A stretch of DNA of 64,000 nucleotides from Streptomyces albireticuli (GTDB lineage Bacteria; Actinomycetota; Actinomycetes; Streptomycetales; Streptomycetaceae). Positions 16,923-25,207 of this stretch are shown here, one piece after another. Numbering within the stretch: the stretch's first letter is position 1; every line of letters begins with the position of its first letter. The notes below the pieces were generated by a model, which saw nothing but the letters and a program-made list of their open reading frames with translations, did no database searches and was not told the DNA's origin. The DNA is taken from the NCBI RefSeq assembly GCF_002192455.1, contig NZ_CP021744.1:372001-436000 (forward strand). Reading direction: 5' to 3'. Position numbers and translations under genes: made by a program.

Positions 16923-17858
16923 GTGAACCTCTCCCGGCTCGACCTCAACCTCGTCGTCGCCCTGCGCGCGCTGCTCGACGAACGCAACGTCACCAGGGCC
17001 GGTGAGCGTGTGGGCCTGAGCCAGCCCGCGATGAGCGCCGCGCTGTCCCGGCTGCGGCGGCACTTCGGCGACGAACTGCTCACCCGCGTCGGGAACACCT
17101 ACGTGCTCACGCCGCTCGGTGTCGTCCTGCGCGACCGCAGCGCCACCGCCTGCGACCTGCTGGACCGGGTCTTCACCAGCCAGGCCGCGTTCGACCCGGC
17201 CGCCGAGAGCCGCGAGTTCACCTTCCTCGGCTCCGACTACGGCGCGGCCGTCTTCGGCGCCGCGCTCTCCCGCGTCCTGCACGAGGAGGCACCGGGCATC
17301 CGCGTCACCTTCCAGCAGTGCGGTCCGGCCGTCGTCGAGAACCCCGCCACCGCGCTGAGCACCGTCGACGGCCTGGTGATGCCGCACGGCATCATCGACG
17401 GATTCCCCTCCGTGGAGCTGCTCCAGGACCGCTGGGTGTGCGTCGTCGCCGACGACCACCCCGACGTGGGCGACGAACTCACCCTCGACGACCTGGCCCG
17501 CCTGCCCTGGGCCGTCTACAAGCGCCCGTACGACGCGCCCGCGGCCCGCCAGCTCAGCATGATCGGCGTCAGTCCCCGGGTGGAGGTGTCCGCCGAGTAC
17601 TTCCAGCTGCTGCCCTATCTGGTGGAGGGCACCCGCCGGGTCGCGATGCTCCAGGAACGGCTGGCCCGGCGCGTGGCCGGCCTGGCCGCCGTACGGGTGC
17701 TGCCGTGCCCCTTCGAGGCGGTGCCGCTCCGGGAGGCGATGTGGTGGCACCCCGTGCACACGCGGGACGCGGCGCACATCTGGCTGCGGGATCTCGTCGC
17801 CCGTGTCGGGGCGCAGGTCGCCGGCACGGCGGACACGCCTCGTGGCCGGGCGCGTTGA
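16923..17858 (+). CDS. LysR family transcriptional regulator
   Basis: A 311-residue regulator when started at GTG 16923, where LysR-like sequence begins (MNLSRLDLNLVVALRALLDE). Earlier in-frame starts at GTG 16890 and ATG 16872 are possible. The winged helix shows RNVTRAGERVGLSQPAMSAA and LSRLRRHFGDELLTR; the effector domain spans about 90-300. It is closest in feel to the NodD/NahR group, which respond to aromatic compounds, matching the divergent hydroxylase/dioxygenase pair it probably controls. Confidence 0.92.
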   Translation: MNLSRLDLNLVVALRALLDERNVTRAGERVGLSQPAMSAALSRLRRHFGDELLTRVGNTYVLTPLGVVLRDRSATACDLLDRVFTSQAAFDPAAESREFTFLGSDYGAAVFGAALSRVLHEEAPGIRVTFQQCGPAVVENPATALSTVDGLVMPHGIIDGFPSVELLQDRWVCVVADDHPDVGDELTLDDLARLPWAVYKRPYDAPAARQLSMIGVSPRVEVSAEYFQLLPYLVEGTRRVAMLQERLARRVAGLAAVRVLPCPFEAVPLREAMWWHPVHTRDAAHIWLRDLVARVGAQVAGTADTPRGRAR

Positions 17859-17991
17859 CCTGTTCGTCCGGGGTGCACGCCCTGGTGAGGCCCGGTCGTC
17901 CGCCGGCGCCGGCCGGTCACCGCGGCCGACGCCGGCGCCCTTCACGCGCACGGAAGTGTCCCGGCCTCTTCCCTGCCTTCGGCGACCGGTC

Positions 17992-18408
17992 TCAGCAGGG
18001 CGTCCCCGCCGAGGCGACCCGCAGGTCCGGCGCGAAGTTCACCGCCTGGCCGGGCTGCACCATGACGGTTTCGCCTCCGCCCGTCGAAATCCTCGCGTTC
18101 ACCCGGGTGTTGTTCTCGACCTTCCTGGCCCGGAACGGCTGGTCGAACTTCCGGCTCTGGCACTGGCGGATCTGGAGCGGCTCGGGGACGCCGATGCCGC
18201 CGACGTAGAGACAGAGGTTCCCCGCCGGGCACAGGTCGGCCGCGGGCACCGGCGCGGCGGACGCGGGTGCGGCCGCGGCGTACGTCCCCAGGAGGGCGGC
18301 CGCCGCGGCGAGCGCCAGCGCGCCCGGCAGGACGCCGGAACGTCTGCGGCGGACGGAGCGGTCGAGGAGGGTGGGGCGGTGGGCTCGGCTCTCGTGGTGC
18401 GCGTCCAT
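17992..18408 (-). CDS. Small secreted protein, peptidase-inhibitor-I36-like
   Basis: A 138-residue protein from ATG 18408, preceded by GGAGGCGAC. An Arg-rich start leads into a hydrophobic signal (GVLPGALALAAAAALLGTYA) and an ASAAP cleavage region. The mature part has DLCPAGNLCLYVGG and RQCQSRKFD, a Cys spacing like the small beta-rich I36 inhibitor/SSI-adjacent secreted proteins. Four Cys suggest two disulfides. Exact function is unknown. It lies alone, convergent with the LysR gene. Confidence 0.8.
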   Translation of the reverse strand: MDAHHESRAHRPTLLDRSVRRRRSGVLPGALALAAAAALLGTYAAAAPASAAPVPAADLCPAGNLCLYVGGIGVPEPLQIRQCQSRKFDQPFRARKVENNTRVNARISTGGGETVMVQPGQAVNFAPDLRVASAGTPC

Positions 18409-18726
18409 ACTCGTCGCCTCCCGGCGGGGTCGTGAGGGCGGGCCCGCGGGGACCGGAGCGCCCCCGCCGTGTGCACCGTCCTCCACCTCTGATTCAGGGG
18501 GCGGCCCGACCGTAGGTAAAGCCTGTTGCCCGACAAGCTCATCGCAATCCACCCTTTCGGCGGAGCCGCCGGAGCCGTCCGGAGGACAGCTCCCGACAGC
18601 CGGCGGACGAACACGGCCGGATCGCCTGACCGGCGGAACCGGCCGACGCCGGGTGCGGCGGGGGCCCTTTCCCCGACCCGTGTAATTCGCTTTCCCCACT
18701 CACCCGTACGGCCGATACTCGCCCCT
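18409..18726. other. 318-bp divergent intergenic region
   Basis: Lies between the start of the secreted protein gene and the start of the DUF4291 gene, so it must carry two promoters. I see no clear -35/-10 pairs, repeats or small gene. Confidence 0.4.
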
Positions 18727-19341
18727 ATGCAAGAGCCCTACCGCCGTATCCGCGCGACCCACACCCCCACCACGATCACCGTCTACCAGGCGTACTCGCC
18801 CCGCCTCGGCCTTCCCGCCGCCCGCGACGGCCGCTTCCCGGCCGCCTGGAAGCGCGACCGGATGACGTGGATCAAGCCGTCGTTCCTGTGGATGATGTAC
18901 CGCTGCGGCTGGGCCACCAAGGCCGACCAGGAGTGCGTGCTGGCCGTCGAGATCGACCGCGCCGGCTTCGACTGGGCGCTCGGCAACGCCTGCCTCTCGC
19001 ACTACGACCGCACCGTGCACGCCGGCCACGACGCCTGGAAGCACGCCCTCAAGTCGGCGCCCGCCAGGGTGCAGTGGGACCCCGAGCGCGACCTGCGCCT
19101 GCGGGCGCTGCCCCACCGCTCCCTCCAGCTCGGCCTCGCCGGCGAGGCGTCGCGCCGCTACGCCGAAGAATGGACCGTGTCCATCACGGACGTCACCCCG
19201 CTCGCCCGCGAGATCCACTCCCTGGTGACCGCCGGCGACCTGGCGGCGGCGCGGCGGCTGCTCCCGGAGGAGCGCCCGTACGAGAGCGGGGACGAACTCC
19301 TCGCCCACCTCCGGGGTGATGCCCCGGGCCCCCGCGCGTAA
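18727..19341 (+). CDS. DUF4291 family protein
   Basis: A 204-residue protein starting MQEPYRRIRATHTPTTITVY. DUF4291 hallmarks follow: VYQAYSPRLG, then MTWIKPSFLWMMYRCGW near residue 45 and AVEIDRAGFDWALGNACLSH, with VQWDPERDL further on. The family is a widespread single-domain protein of unknown activity, sometimes proposed to be related to ADP-ribosyl chemistry; no catalytic residue can be assigned here. It is monocistronic and convergent with the DUF985 cupin 52 bp away. Confidence 0.92.
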   Translation: MQEPYRRIRATHTPTTITVYQAYSPRLGLPAARDGRFPAAWKRDRMTWIKPSFLWMMYRCGWATKADQECVLAVEIDRAGFDWALGNACLSHYDRTVHAGHDAWKHALKSAPARVQWDPERDLRLRALPHRSLQLGLAGEASRRYAEEWTVSITDVTPLAREIHSLVTAGDLAAARRLLPEERPYESGDELLAHLRGDAPGPRA

Positions 19342-19393
19342 CAGCCCGCCCCGGTCGCGCGACGGCACCGGGCCGCGGACGCCGGCCGCGCGG

Positions 19394-19852
19394 TCACTCC
19401 GCCGGAATCTCCTCGTAGTCCGCGTCGTCGAAGCCCGGGGCGACCACGCACGTCACCAGTACCGGCTCGTGCCCAGCGGGTTCGGCCGTCTGCCAGCAGC
19501 GTCCGGGGACGAGGAACTGCGGCCGCTCGCCCTTGCCGACGGCGCCTCCCACCGTCACCTCGACGGCGCCCGCCGCGCGCGGTGCCCCGCCGTCCCCTCC
19601 CAGCCGCATCCGGAGCGGCCCGCCGCCGTGCCACAGCCACAGCTCGTCGGAACGGACCCGGTGCCACCGCGAGGTCTCCCCGGGGTGCAGAAGGTAATAG
19701 ATGCCGGTGGCGAAGGCCCGCACCCCGTCGTACCCGTCGGGAAGCGCCTCCGCCGTGGTCCTCCACGTCTCCCGGAACCACCCGCCCTCAGGATGGGGCC
19801 GAAGGCCGAGAGTCTCCACCAGCTCCGATGGCTCCGCGTTGTCGGCAGTCAT
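19394..19852 (-). CDS. Cupin domain protein, DUF985 family
   Basis: A 152-residue DUF985 cupin. ATG 19852 gives MTADNAEPSELVETLGLRPH, then HPEGGWFRETWRTTAEALPD, TGIYYLLHPGETSRWHRVRS and FLVPGRCWQTAEP, the four signature blocks of the family. His and Glu residues in the GETSRWHRV strand line the cupin pocket and may bind a metal or sugar nucleotide; related folds include epimerases. The in-frame extension to 19969 is Arg/Gly-rich and looks non-coding. Confidence 0.92.
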   Translation of the reverse strand: MTADNAEPSELVETLGLRPHPEGGWFRETWRTTAEALPDGYDGVRAFATGIYYLLHPGETSRWHRVRSDELWLWHGGGPLRMRLGGDGGAPRAAGAVEVTVGGAVGKGERPQFLVPGRCWQTAEPAGHEPVLVTCVVAPGFDDADYEEIPAE

Positions 19853-19920
19853 GTCGCAAGTCTGGCGCACGGCTCTCGTTCCGCGCCGTCTCTCCCGCGA
19901 GTAATCCGGCCGATTCGCGC

Positions 19921-19952
19921 CGGGGCCCGGGACCCCTCGTGCCCGGGCCCCG
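19921..19952. terminator. Hairpin downstream of the P450 gene
   Basis: CGGGGCCCGGG (19921-19931) and its exact complement at 19942-19952 enclose a 10-base loop. It is about 50 bp beyond the P450 stop and before the DUF985 start, so it probably ends P450 transcription. Confidence 0.6.
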
Positions 19953-20002
19953 ACGTGCCGGCCCGCCACCGGCCGGACGCGTCCTGGCCGCCTGCCGGTC
20001 CG

Positions 20003-21208
20003 TCAGGCGTGCGGGCGGTAGCGGACCGGGAGGCGGGACAGCCCCCGGATCAGGCCGGGGCGCCAGGGGACCTCCTCAGGAGGGACGGCGAGGGCGAGGT
20101 CCGGGAAGCGGGTGAGCAGGGCGGGGAAGGCGACCGCCGCCTCCAGGCGGGCCAGTGGGGCGCCCAGGCAGTGGTGGAGGCCGTGGCCGAAGGCGAGGTG
20201 GCCGCCGCCCGCGCGGGGGCGGCGGATGTCGAAGCGGTCCGGCTCGGGGAAGCGGCGCGGGTCCCGGGAGGCCGATCCCAGCAGGATCAGGACGGCCTCG
20301 CCGGCCGGGACGGTCACGCCGGCGATCTCCACGGGTTCGGTGGTCCAGCGGTACGCCGCGGACGTCACCGGGCCCTCGTGGCGCAGCATCTCCTCGATCG
20401 CGCCGTCGAGCAGCGCCGGTTCGGCGCGCAGGGCCGCGAGCTGTCCGGGGTGTGTGAGCAGGGCGTACGCCCCGTTGGCCAGAAGGTTGACGGTGGTCTC
20501 GTGGCCCGCGACGAGCAGCAGGAACGCCATGCCGAGGAGTTCTTCCGGGGAGAGCCGGCCGTGGTCGGTGTCCCGGGCCCGGACCAGCGCGCTCAGCAGG
20601 TCGTCGCCGGGTGACCGGTCCTTGGCGCGGAGGAGGCCGGTGAGGTAGTCGGTCATCGCCCCGGCCGCGGCGGCCCCCGCCTCCGCGGTCGCGGGGAAGA
20701 TCATCTCGTGGGACCACTCGTGGAACGCCTTGCGGTCCTCGGCCGGCACGCCGAGGAGCTCGCAGATGACCGCGATGGGCAGCGGCCGTGCGAAGGACTC
20801 CACGAGGTCGGCGCCGCCCAGCGGGGCGATGGCGTCCAGGAGTTCGTCGGTCAGCTGTCGCACGCGCGGTCGCAGGGCTTCCATGCGGCGCGCGGTGAAC
20901 TCCCCCGCGACCATGCGGCGCAGCCGGGTGTGGTGGGGCGGGTCGGTCTGGAGCATGTTGCGGCCGATGGCGTGGCCGCCGTCGTCCGCCCAGCGGGAGG
21001 AGTGGCGTACGTCGTTGCTCAGCCGGTCGTCGGTGAGCGCGGCCCGCGCCTCGTCGTATCCCAGGATCACCCAGATGTCCCCGGCGCCTTCGGTGGCCAC
21101 GCGGTGCACAGGACCCTTCTCGCGGAGGTGGGCGTAGACGGGATACGGGTCGGTGGTGAAGTCCGTTCCTGCCGGGGCGAGGGCCTCGAACGCGGGCATG
21201 GTGGACAT
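20003..21208 (-). CDS. Cytochrome P450, CYP105/CYP107-like
   Basis: A 401-residue bacterial class I P450 that inserts oxygen into an organic substrate using ferredoxin electrons. ATG 21208 is preceded by AAAGGGCGGCAACTC, a plausible site. The I-helix oxygen motif is LLLVAGHETTVNLLANG near 240, the K-helix ExxR is EEMLRHEGPV, and the heme Cys is in LAFGHGLHHCLGAPLARLEA near 345. No ferredoxin gene is adjacent. The divergent TetR gene and the palindrome at 21262-21285 suggest it is induced when TetR releases. Confidence 0.95.
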   Translation of the reverse strand: MSTMPAFEALAPAGTDFTTDPYPVYAHLREKGPVHRVATEGAGDIWVILGYDEARAALTDDRLSNDVRHSSRWADDGGHAIGRNMLQTDPPHHTRLRRMVAGEFTARRMEALRPRVRQLTDELLDAIAPLGGADLVESFARPLPIAVICELLGVPAEDRKAFHEWSHEMIFPATAEAGAAAAGAMTDYLTGLLRAKDRSPGDDLLSALVRARDTDHGRLSPEELLGMAFLLLVAGHETTVNLLANGAYALLTHPGQLAALRAEPALLDGAIEEMLRHEGPVTSAAYRWTTEPVEIAGVTVPAGEAVLILLGSASRDPRRFPEPDRFDIRRPRAGGGHLAFGHGLHHCLGAPLARLEAAVAFPALLTRFPDLALAVPPEEVPWRPGLIRGLSRLPVRYRPHA

Positions 21209-21261
21209 GAGTTGCCGCCCTTTCGTCGTCCGGTCGCGACCCCGGGCAGGCCACGACCCGC

Positions 21262-21285
21262 CAAACGGGGAGCACTCCCCGTTTG
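21262..21285. promoter_or_regulatory. Perfect 24-bp palindrome, probable TetR operator
   Basis: CAAACGGGGAG (21262-21272) is exactly inverted at 21275-21285 around CA. A third copy of the half-site, AAACGGGGAG, occurs at 21307-21316. Both lie between the divergent P450 and TetR genes, the expected location for autoregulation and P450 control. Confidence 0.75.
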
Positions 21286-21364
21286 ACGGTCGAAACGCTA
21301 GCAACGAAACGGGGAGTGGTCCACGCTTTCTTGCTAAGGTGCTGTCCACAACAGCGGGGACGGC

Positions 21365-22096
21365 ATGGGACGCGACATGGGGCGGGGCACGACAGTGAGC
21401 GGTGACGGCACACGGAACGACGCGGCATCAGCCGGGAGCGAGCGCCCGGCCCCCCTGCGCCGCGACGCCCGGCGCAACCGCGAACTGCTCATCGCCGCCG
21501 CCCGGGAGCTCTACGCCGAGCAGGGCGTGGACGCCCCGCTGGACGACATCGCCCGCCGCGCCGGCGTCGGCAACGCCACCCTCTACCGGCGCTTCCCCAC
21601 CCGGGGCGCGCTCATCGAGGCGGTCTTCGGCGAGGGGCTGACCGACACCCTGCGCCGGGGCGAGGACGCCCGGCACGCCGAGGACCCCTGGGCGGGCCTG
21701 ACAGGCTACCTCGAGTACATCTTCGCGGGCCTGGCGGAGGACCGGGGCGCCAACGATCTGATGACCACCGGCATTCAGGGCATCCCCTCCCTGGAGGCGC
21801 TCAAGGCCCATCACCACGAGACGGTCGCCCTGCTGCTCCGCCGCGCCCAGGACCAGGGCACGCTGCGCGGTGACGTCGTCGTGGAGGACCTGCTCTTCGC
21901 GCTGGCCGCCCTCGGCCGGGTCGTGCCCGCCTCCGAGGCCGTCGTCCCCGGCGCCTGGCGGCGTCACCTCCATCTCCTCCTGGACGGCCTGCGGGCCGGG
22001 GCCGCCCGCCCGCTGCCCGTACCGCCGCTCACCCCCGGACAGCTCACGGGGGCGCTCCAGGCCCTCGCCTCCCAGGGCCGCCCGGCCGACGCCTGA
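21365..22096 (+). CDS. TetR family transcriptional regulator
   Basis: A 243-residue TetR repressor. The helix-turn-helix occupies about residues 35-80: LRRDARRNRELLIAAARELY, DAPLDDIARRAGVGNATLYR, then RFPTRGALIEAVF. The rest is the helical ligand-binding and dimerisation domain. The start could be ATG 21365, ATG 21377 or GTG 21395. It is divergent from the P450, with a perfect palindrome between them, so it most likely represses the P450 and itself until a small molecule binds. Confidence 0.93.
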   Translation: MGRDMGRGTTVSGDGTRNDAASAGSERPAPLRRDARRNRELLIAAARELYAEQGVDAPLDDIARRAGVGNATLYRRFPTRGALIEAVFGEGLTDTLRRGEDARHAEDPWAGLTGYLEYIFAGLAEDRGANDLMTTGIQGIPSLEALKAHHHETVALLLRRAQDQGTLRGDVVVEDLLFALAALGRVVPASEAVVPGAWRRHLHLLLDGLRAGAARPLPVPPLTPGQLTGALQALASQGRPADA

Positions 22097-22261
22097 CAAC
22101 CGCGCGGAGAGCGGACCGGCCCGTGCAGGACGCCCTCAACCACCTTCGCCCGTGGCGGGGTTGGCCACGGACCACCCGCGCGTCACGGCCGCGCCGGGGC
22201 CTTCCGTCTCATCTGCGTCCTCGGTTGCGCACCCCTCGCCCGTAATGCTTGCATCGCACGC

Positions 22262-22789
22262 ATGACGCTTACCTTTCTCCGTGACCCGCAGCTCACCCCC
22301 GAGGCTCGCGAGGCGTTCTTCCGGCTGTGGTTCGAGGTCTCCGAAGCGGGTGGCGCCGTAGGGTTCGTTCCCCCCGTCGACCCCGGGGCCGTCCGCTCGG
22401 CCACCGCGCGCGTCGCCGGGGTCGTGGGCTCCGGCGAGCAGCGGATGCTGGGCGCCTACGAGGGCGGCGCGGACGGACGCCTCGTCGGCACCACCTTCCT
22501 CAAGCTCAACTCCGACTTCAAGATGAGGCACTGGGCCATGGTGGTCCTCGTCATGATCCACCCGTCGCTCCAGGGCACCGGCATGGGCGGGGCGCTGCTG
22601 ACGGAGACGATCGCGTTCGCCCGCTCGCTCGGCCTGGAGGCGCTGCGGCTGGAGGTGCGCGGCGGCGAGGGCATCGAGGACTTCTACGCGCGCTACGGCT
22701 TCAAGGAGGTCGGCCGGGTGCCCGGCGGACTGCGCCTCGGCGAGGGTGACTACCGCGACGACATCATGATGTGGCTCCCGCTGGCCTGA
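22262..22789 (+). CDS. GNAT family N-acetyltransferase
   Basis: A 175-residue acetyltransferase beginning MTLTFLRDPQLTPEAREAFF. The acetyl-CoA loop is MIHPSLQGTGMGGALLTETI (R/Q-x-x-G-x-G/A form) near residue 100-118, followed by LRLEVRGGEGIEDFYARYGF, the beta5-helix region. The acceptor substrate is unknown. It is 190 bp upstream of the RiPP precursor on the same strand, but a dedicated ribosome site and spacing suggest that the RiPP operon starts separately. Confidence 0.9.
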   Translation: MTLTFLRDPQLTPEAREAFFRLWFEVSEAGGAVGFVPPVDPGAVRSATARVAGVVGSGEQRMLGAYEGGADGRLVGTTFLKLNSDFKMRHWAMVVLVMIHPSLQGTGMGGALLTETIAFARSLGLEALRLEVRGGEGIEDFYARYGFKEVGRVPGGLRLGEGDYRDDIMMWLPLA

Positions 22790-22980
22790 AACGGCCCGGT
22801 GCCGTCCCCGGGTCCCACGGCCGGCGCCGGGCGCGGCCCGTCCAGACGGACGTCGGCCCTCCACTCTTCACCTGTGTTCCGTATGTGACGCCCCTTCAAA
22901 AAACACGGGCCGGGGCGCACCCTACGCACTGGGCCGGATCCCCCGGCACCGCCTCTGCCCGCCGAGCGAAAGGGGACGGC

Positions 22981-23088
22981 ATGGAGAAGGACATCATCCA
23001 CAACGATCCACTCGAAGAGGCCGAGGACGGCGAGTACCAGACCGGTATGCGCCTCATCGACATCCCGATTCCCGCGGTTCGGGAGTAA
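22981..23088 (+). CDS. Candidate RiPP precursor peptide, 35 residues
   Basis: ATG 22981 is preceded by GAAAGGGGAC at good spacing. The peptide begins MEKDIIHNDPLEEAEDGEYQ, an acidic leader-like half, and ends TGMRLIDIPIPAVRE. It is directly upstream of a RiPP-maturation B12 radical SAM gene and a DUF5825 gene. A strong hairpin follows its stop, the usual way to make more precursor than enzyme. The Met/Arg/Leu/Ile/Pro-rich tail is the likely core, and its aliphatic positions are plausible C-methylation sites. The precursor role is inferred from size, position and hairpin. Confidence 0.75.
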   Translation: MEKDIIHNDPLEEAEDGEYQTGMRLIDIPIPAVRE

Positions 23089-23096
23089 CGCGGGCC

Positions 23097-23126
23097 GGGG
23101 CGGGCCAGGCGATCCTGGCCCGCCCC
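23097..23126 (+). terminator. Attenuator hairpin between precursor and maturase genes
   Basis: GGGGCGGGCCAGG (23097-23109) and its perfect complement (23114-23126) close a CGAT loop 8 bases after the precursor stop. No T run follows, so partial read-through to the radical SAM gene is expected. Confidence 0.75.
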
Positions 23127-23224
23127 TCCGCGTTGCCGCCCCCTGGCCTTCCGCCTTGAGGCCCTGCCACGCCCCGCCACCGCACGTTTCCCGGATCACC
23201 GACGACCCGTGAAAGAGGTCGATC

Positions 23225-25176
23225 GTGCACATACTCCTGGTGAACATGCCGTGGGCCTCCATCGACCTCCCGTCGCTGGCCCTCGGAATCCTGAAACGCA
23301 GTGTCGACGAGCGTGTCCCGGACGCCCACGCCGATGTGATGCACGCCAACATCGACTATGTCGACTGGGTGACCAGGCGTACCGAATTCACACTTCGCGA
23401 CTACGAGTACTACTCCCTCGCCTCGTACTTCCTCGGGTGTGGCGACTGGGTGTTCTCCTCGGCCCTGTACGGCGACCCCGGATGGCGGGTCGAGGAGTTC
23501 GCCGAGGCGACACGCGAACGGCTCTCCGGGGAACGGCTGGAACAGGCCCGGATACTGCACACCGTGGCCGAGGAGTTCGTCCGGGACACCGCCCGGCGCA
23601 TCGTGGACCTGGCGCCGGACGTCGTCGGGTTCACCTCCACCTTCCAGCAGAACACCGCCGCGCTGGCGGCCGCGCGGCACGTCAAACTGCTCGCCCCCGG
23701 CATCGTCACCGTCCTGGGCGGCGCGAACTGCGACGGCGAGCAGGGCGAAGCGCTCCACCGCAACTTCACCTTTGTCGACCATGTGGTGCGGGGTGAGGCG
23801 GAGGAGTCGTTCCCGGCCCTGCTCGCCGCGATCGGCCGTAAGGAGGAGCCCACCGATGTGCAGGGGGTCTGCTGGCGGGACGGGCGGGGGCGCTCCGTCG
23901 TCAATCCCATGAACACCAGGCCGCTGCCGCCCGCTGCGATCCTGCCGCCCGACTACACCGGTTACTTCGAACGCCTCGCGTCCTCCGCCGCCCGCTCCTG
24001 GGTCGAGCCCAAGCTCGTCGTGGAAGGGGCCCGCGGCTGCTGGTGGGGGAGAAGCACCACTGCACGTTCTGCGGTCTGAACGGCTCCTCCATGCAGTTCC
24101 GCAGCAAGAACCCGGCCGTGTTCTTCGAGGAGATCGTGGAACTGGCCCGCAGACACCGTGTCCTGGACATGTACGTGGTCGACAACATCCTCGACATGAA
24201 CTATCTGAAGTCGCTGCTTCCCCGGCTGAAGGAGAGCGGCTACGACCTCAGGCTCCAGTACGAGATCAAGTCCAATATGCGGCGGAACCAATTGCGCACG
24301 CTCGTCGAGGCGGGGGTCGTCTACGTCCAGCCCGGGATCGAGAACCTCAACAGCAAGGTGCTCGCCCTGATGGACAAGGGGGTCACCGGCTGCCAGAACG
24401 TCCGCATGCTGCGCGACGCCGCCACGGTCGGTCTCACCGTCGCCTGGAACTACCTGCACGGCTTCCCCGGCGAGGAGGCCGGGGACTACGACGACGCCGT
24501 CGCCCAGATGCCGGCCCTGGAACACCTCAACCCACCCGCGAGCCAGTCCGCCCGGATCGCCATCGAACGGTTCAGCCCGTACTTCAACAACCCCGGCCTC
24601 GGCTTCTCCGACCTCCGGCCGGCCCAGCAGTATCGATTCATCTACGACCTGCCCGAAGCGGAGATGTTCGACCTGGCGTACATCTTCGACGTACCGCCCC
24701 GCGGCATCGCCGACGAGGTCGTCGAACGGCTCAACGCCGCCATCACCGCCTGGCAGCAGGCCTACGCGGGCAGCCGCCTGACCCACAGCGACTTCGGCGA
24801 CCGGATCGTTCTGGTCAGCAGGCGGCGCGCGTTCGACTGGACCGTGCTGGAGCTGACCGGCCCGGAGGAGACGGCGCTGTTCCGCCTGCTCGACCAGCCG
24901 CACACGGTCGCCGCCGCCGCGCGCAAACTACGTGCCGGGACCGAGCGGGCCGCCCCCGGGGCCGCCCCCGGCCCCGACAGGCAGGCCGAGGCCCGGGTGC
25001 GGGAGACCCTGCGGCACTGGCGGAGCCTCGGGCTGGTCTACGAGGACGGCGGCCAGTACGTGCACGTGGCGCCGGCCTCCGTCAACCAGGAGCTGCTGCG
25101 CCTCGGCTACCTCAAGGAGAACGACGCCCGGGAGGCCACGGACCTCGCGGCGCGGCTCCAGTCGGCGCCCGCATGA
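23225..25176 (+). pseudogene. RiPP maturation radical SAM protein (B12-binding, rSAM_ocin_1 type), interrupted by a -1 frameshift
   Basis: Start is GTG 23225 (MHILLVNMPWASIDLPSLAL). Residues 1-200 form a cobalamin-binding domain (DVVGFTSTFQQN, VTVLGGANCDGEQG). The frame then reaches EGARGCWWG and turns into RSTTARSAV with a stop at 24079. In the next frame, from GTG 24043, the expected GEKHHCTFCGLNG continues to 25176. Joined, they restore a C-x7-C-x2-C cluster motif and a roughly 650-residue protein of normal family length. The break is at a run of five Gs (24045-24049), where six would keep the frame. It may be a real mutation, a sequencing error or slippage. The enzyme would methylate or otherwise modify the upstream precursor. 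Confidence 0.85.
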
Positions 25177-25207
25177 CGGCGGCCGGCCACCGGCCCGGAG
25201 GAGGACG

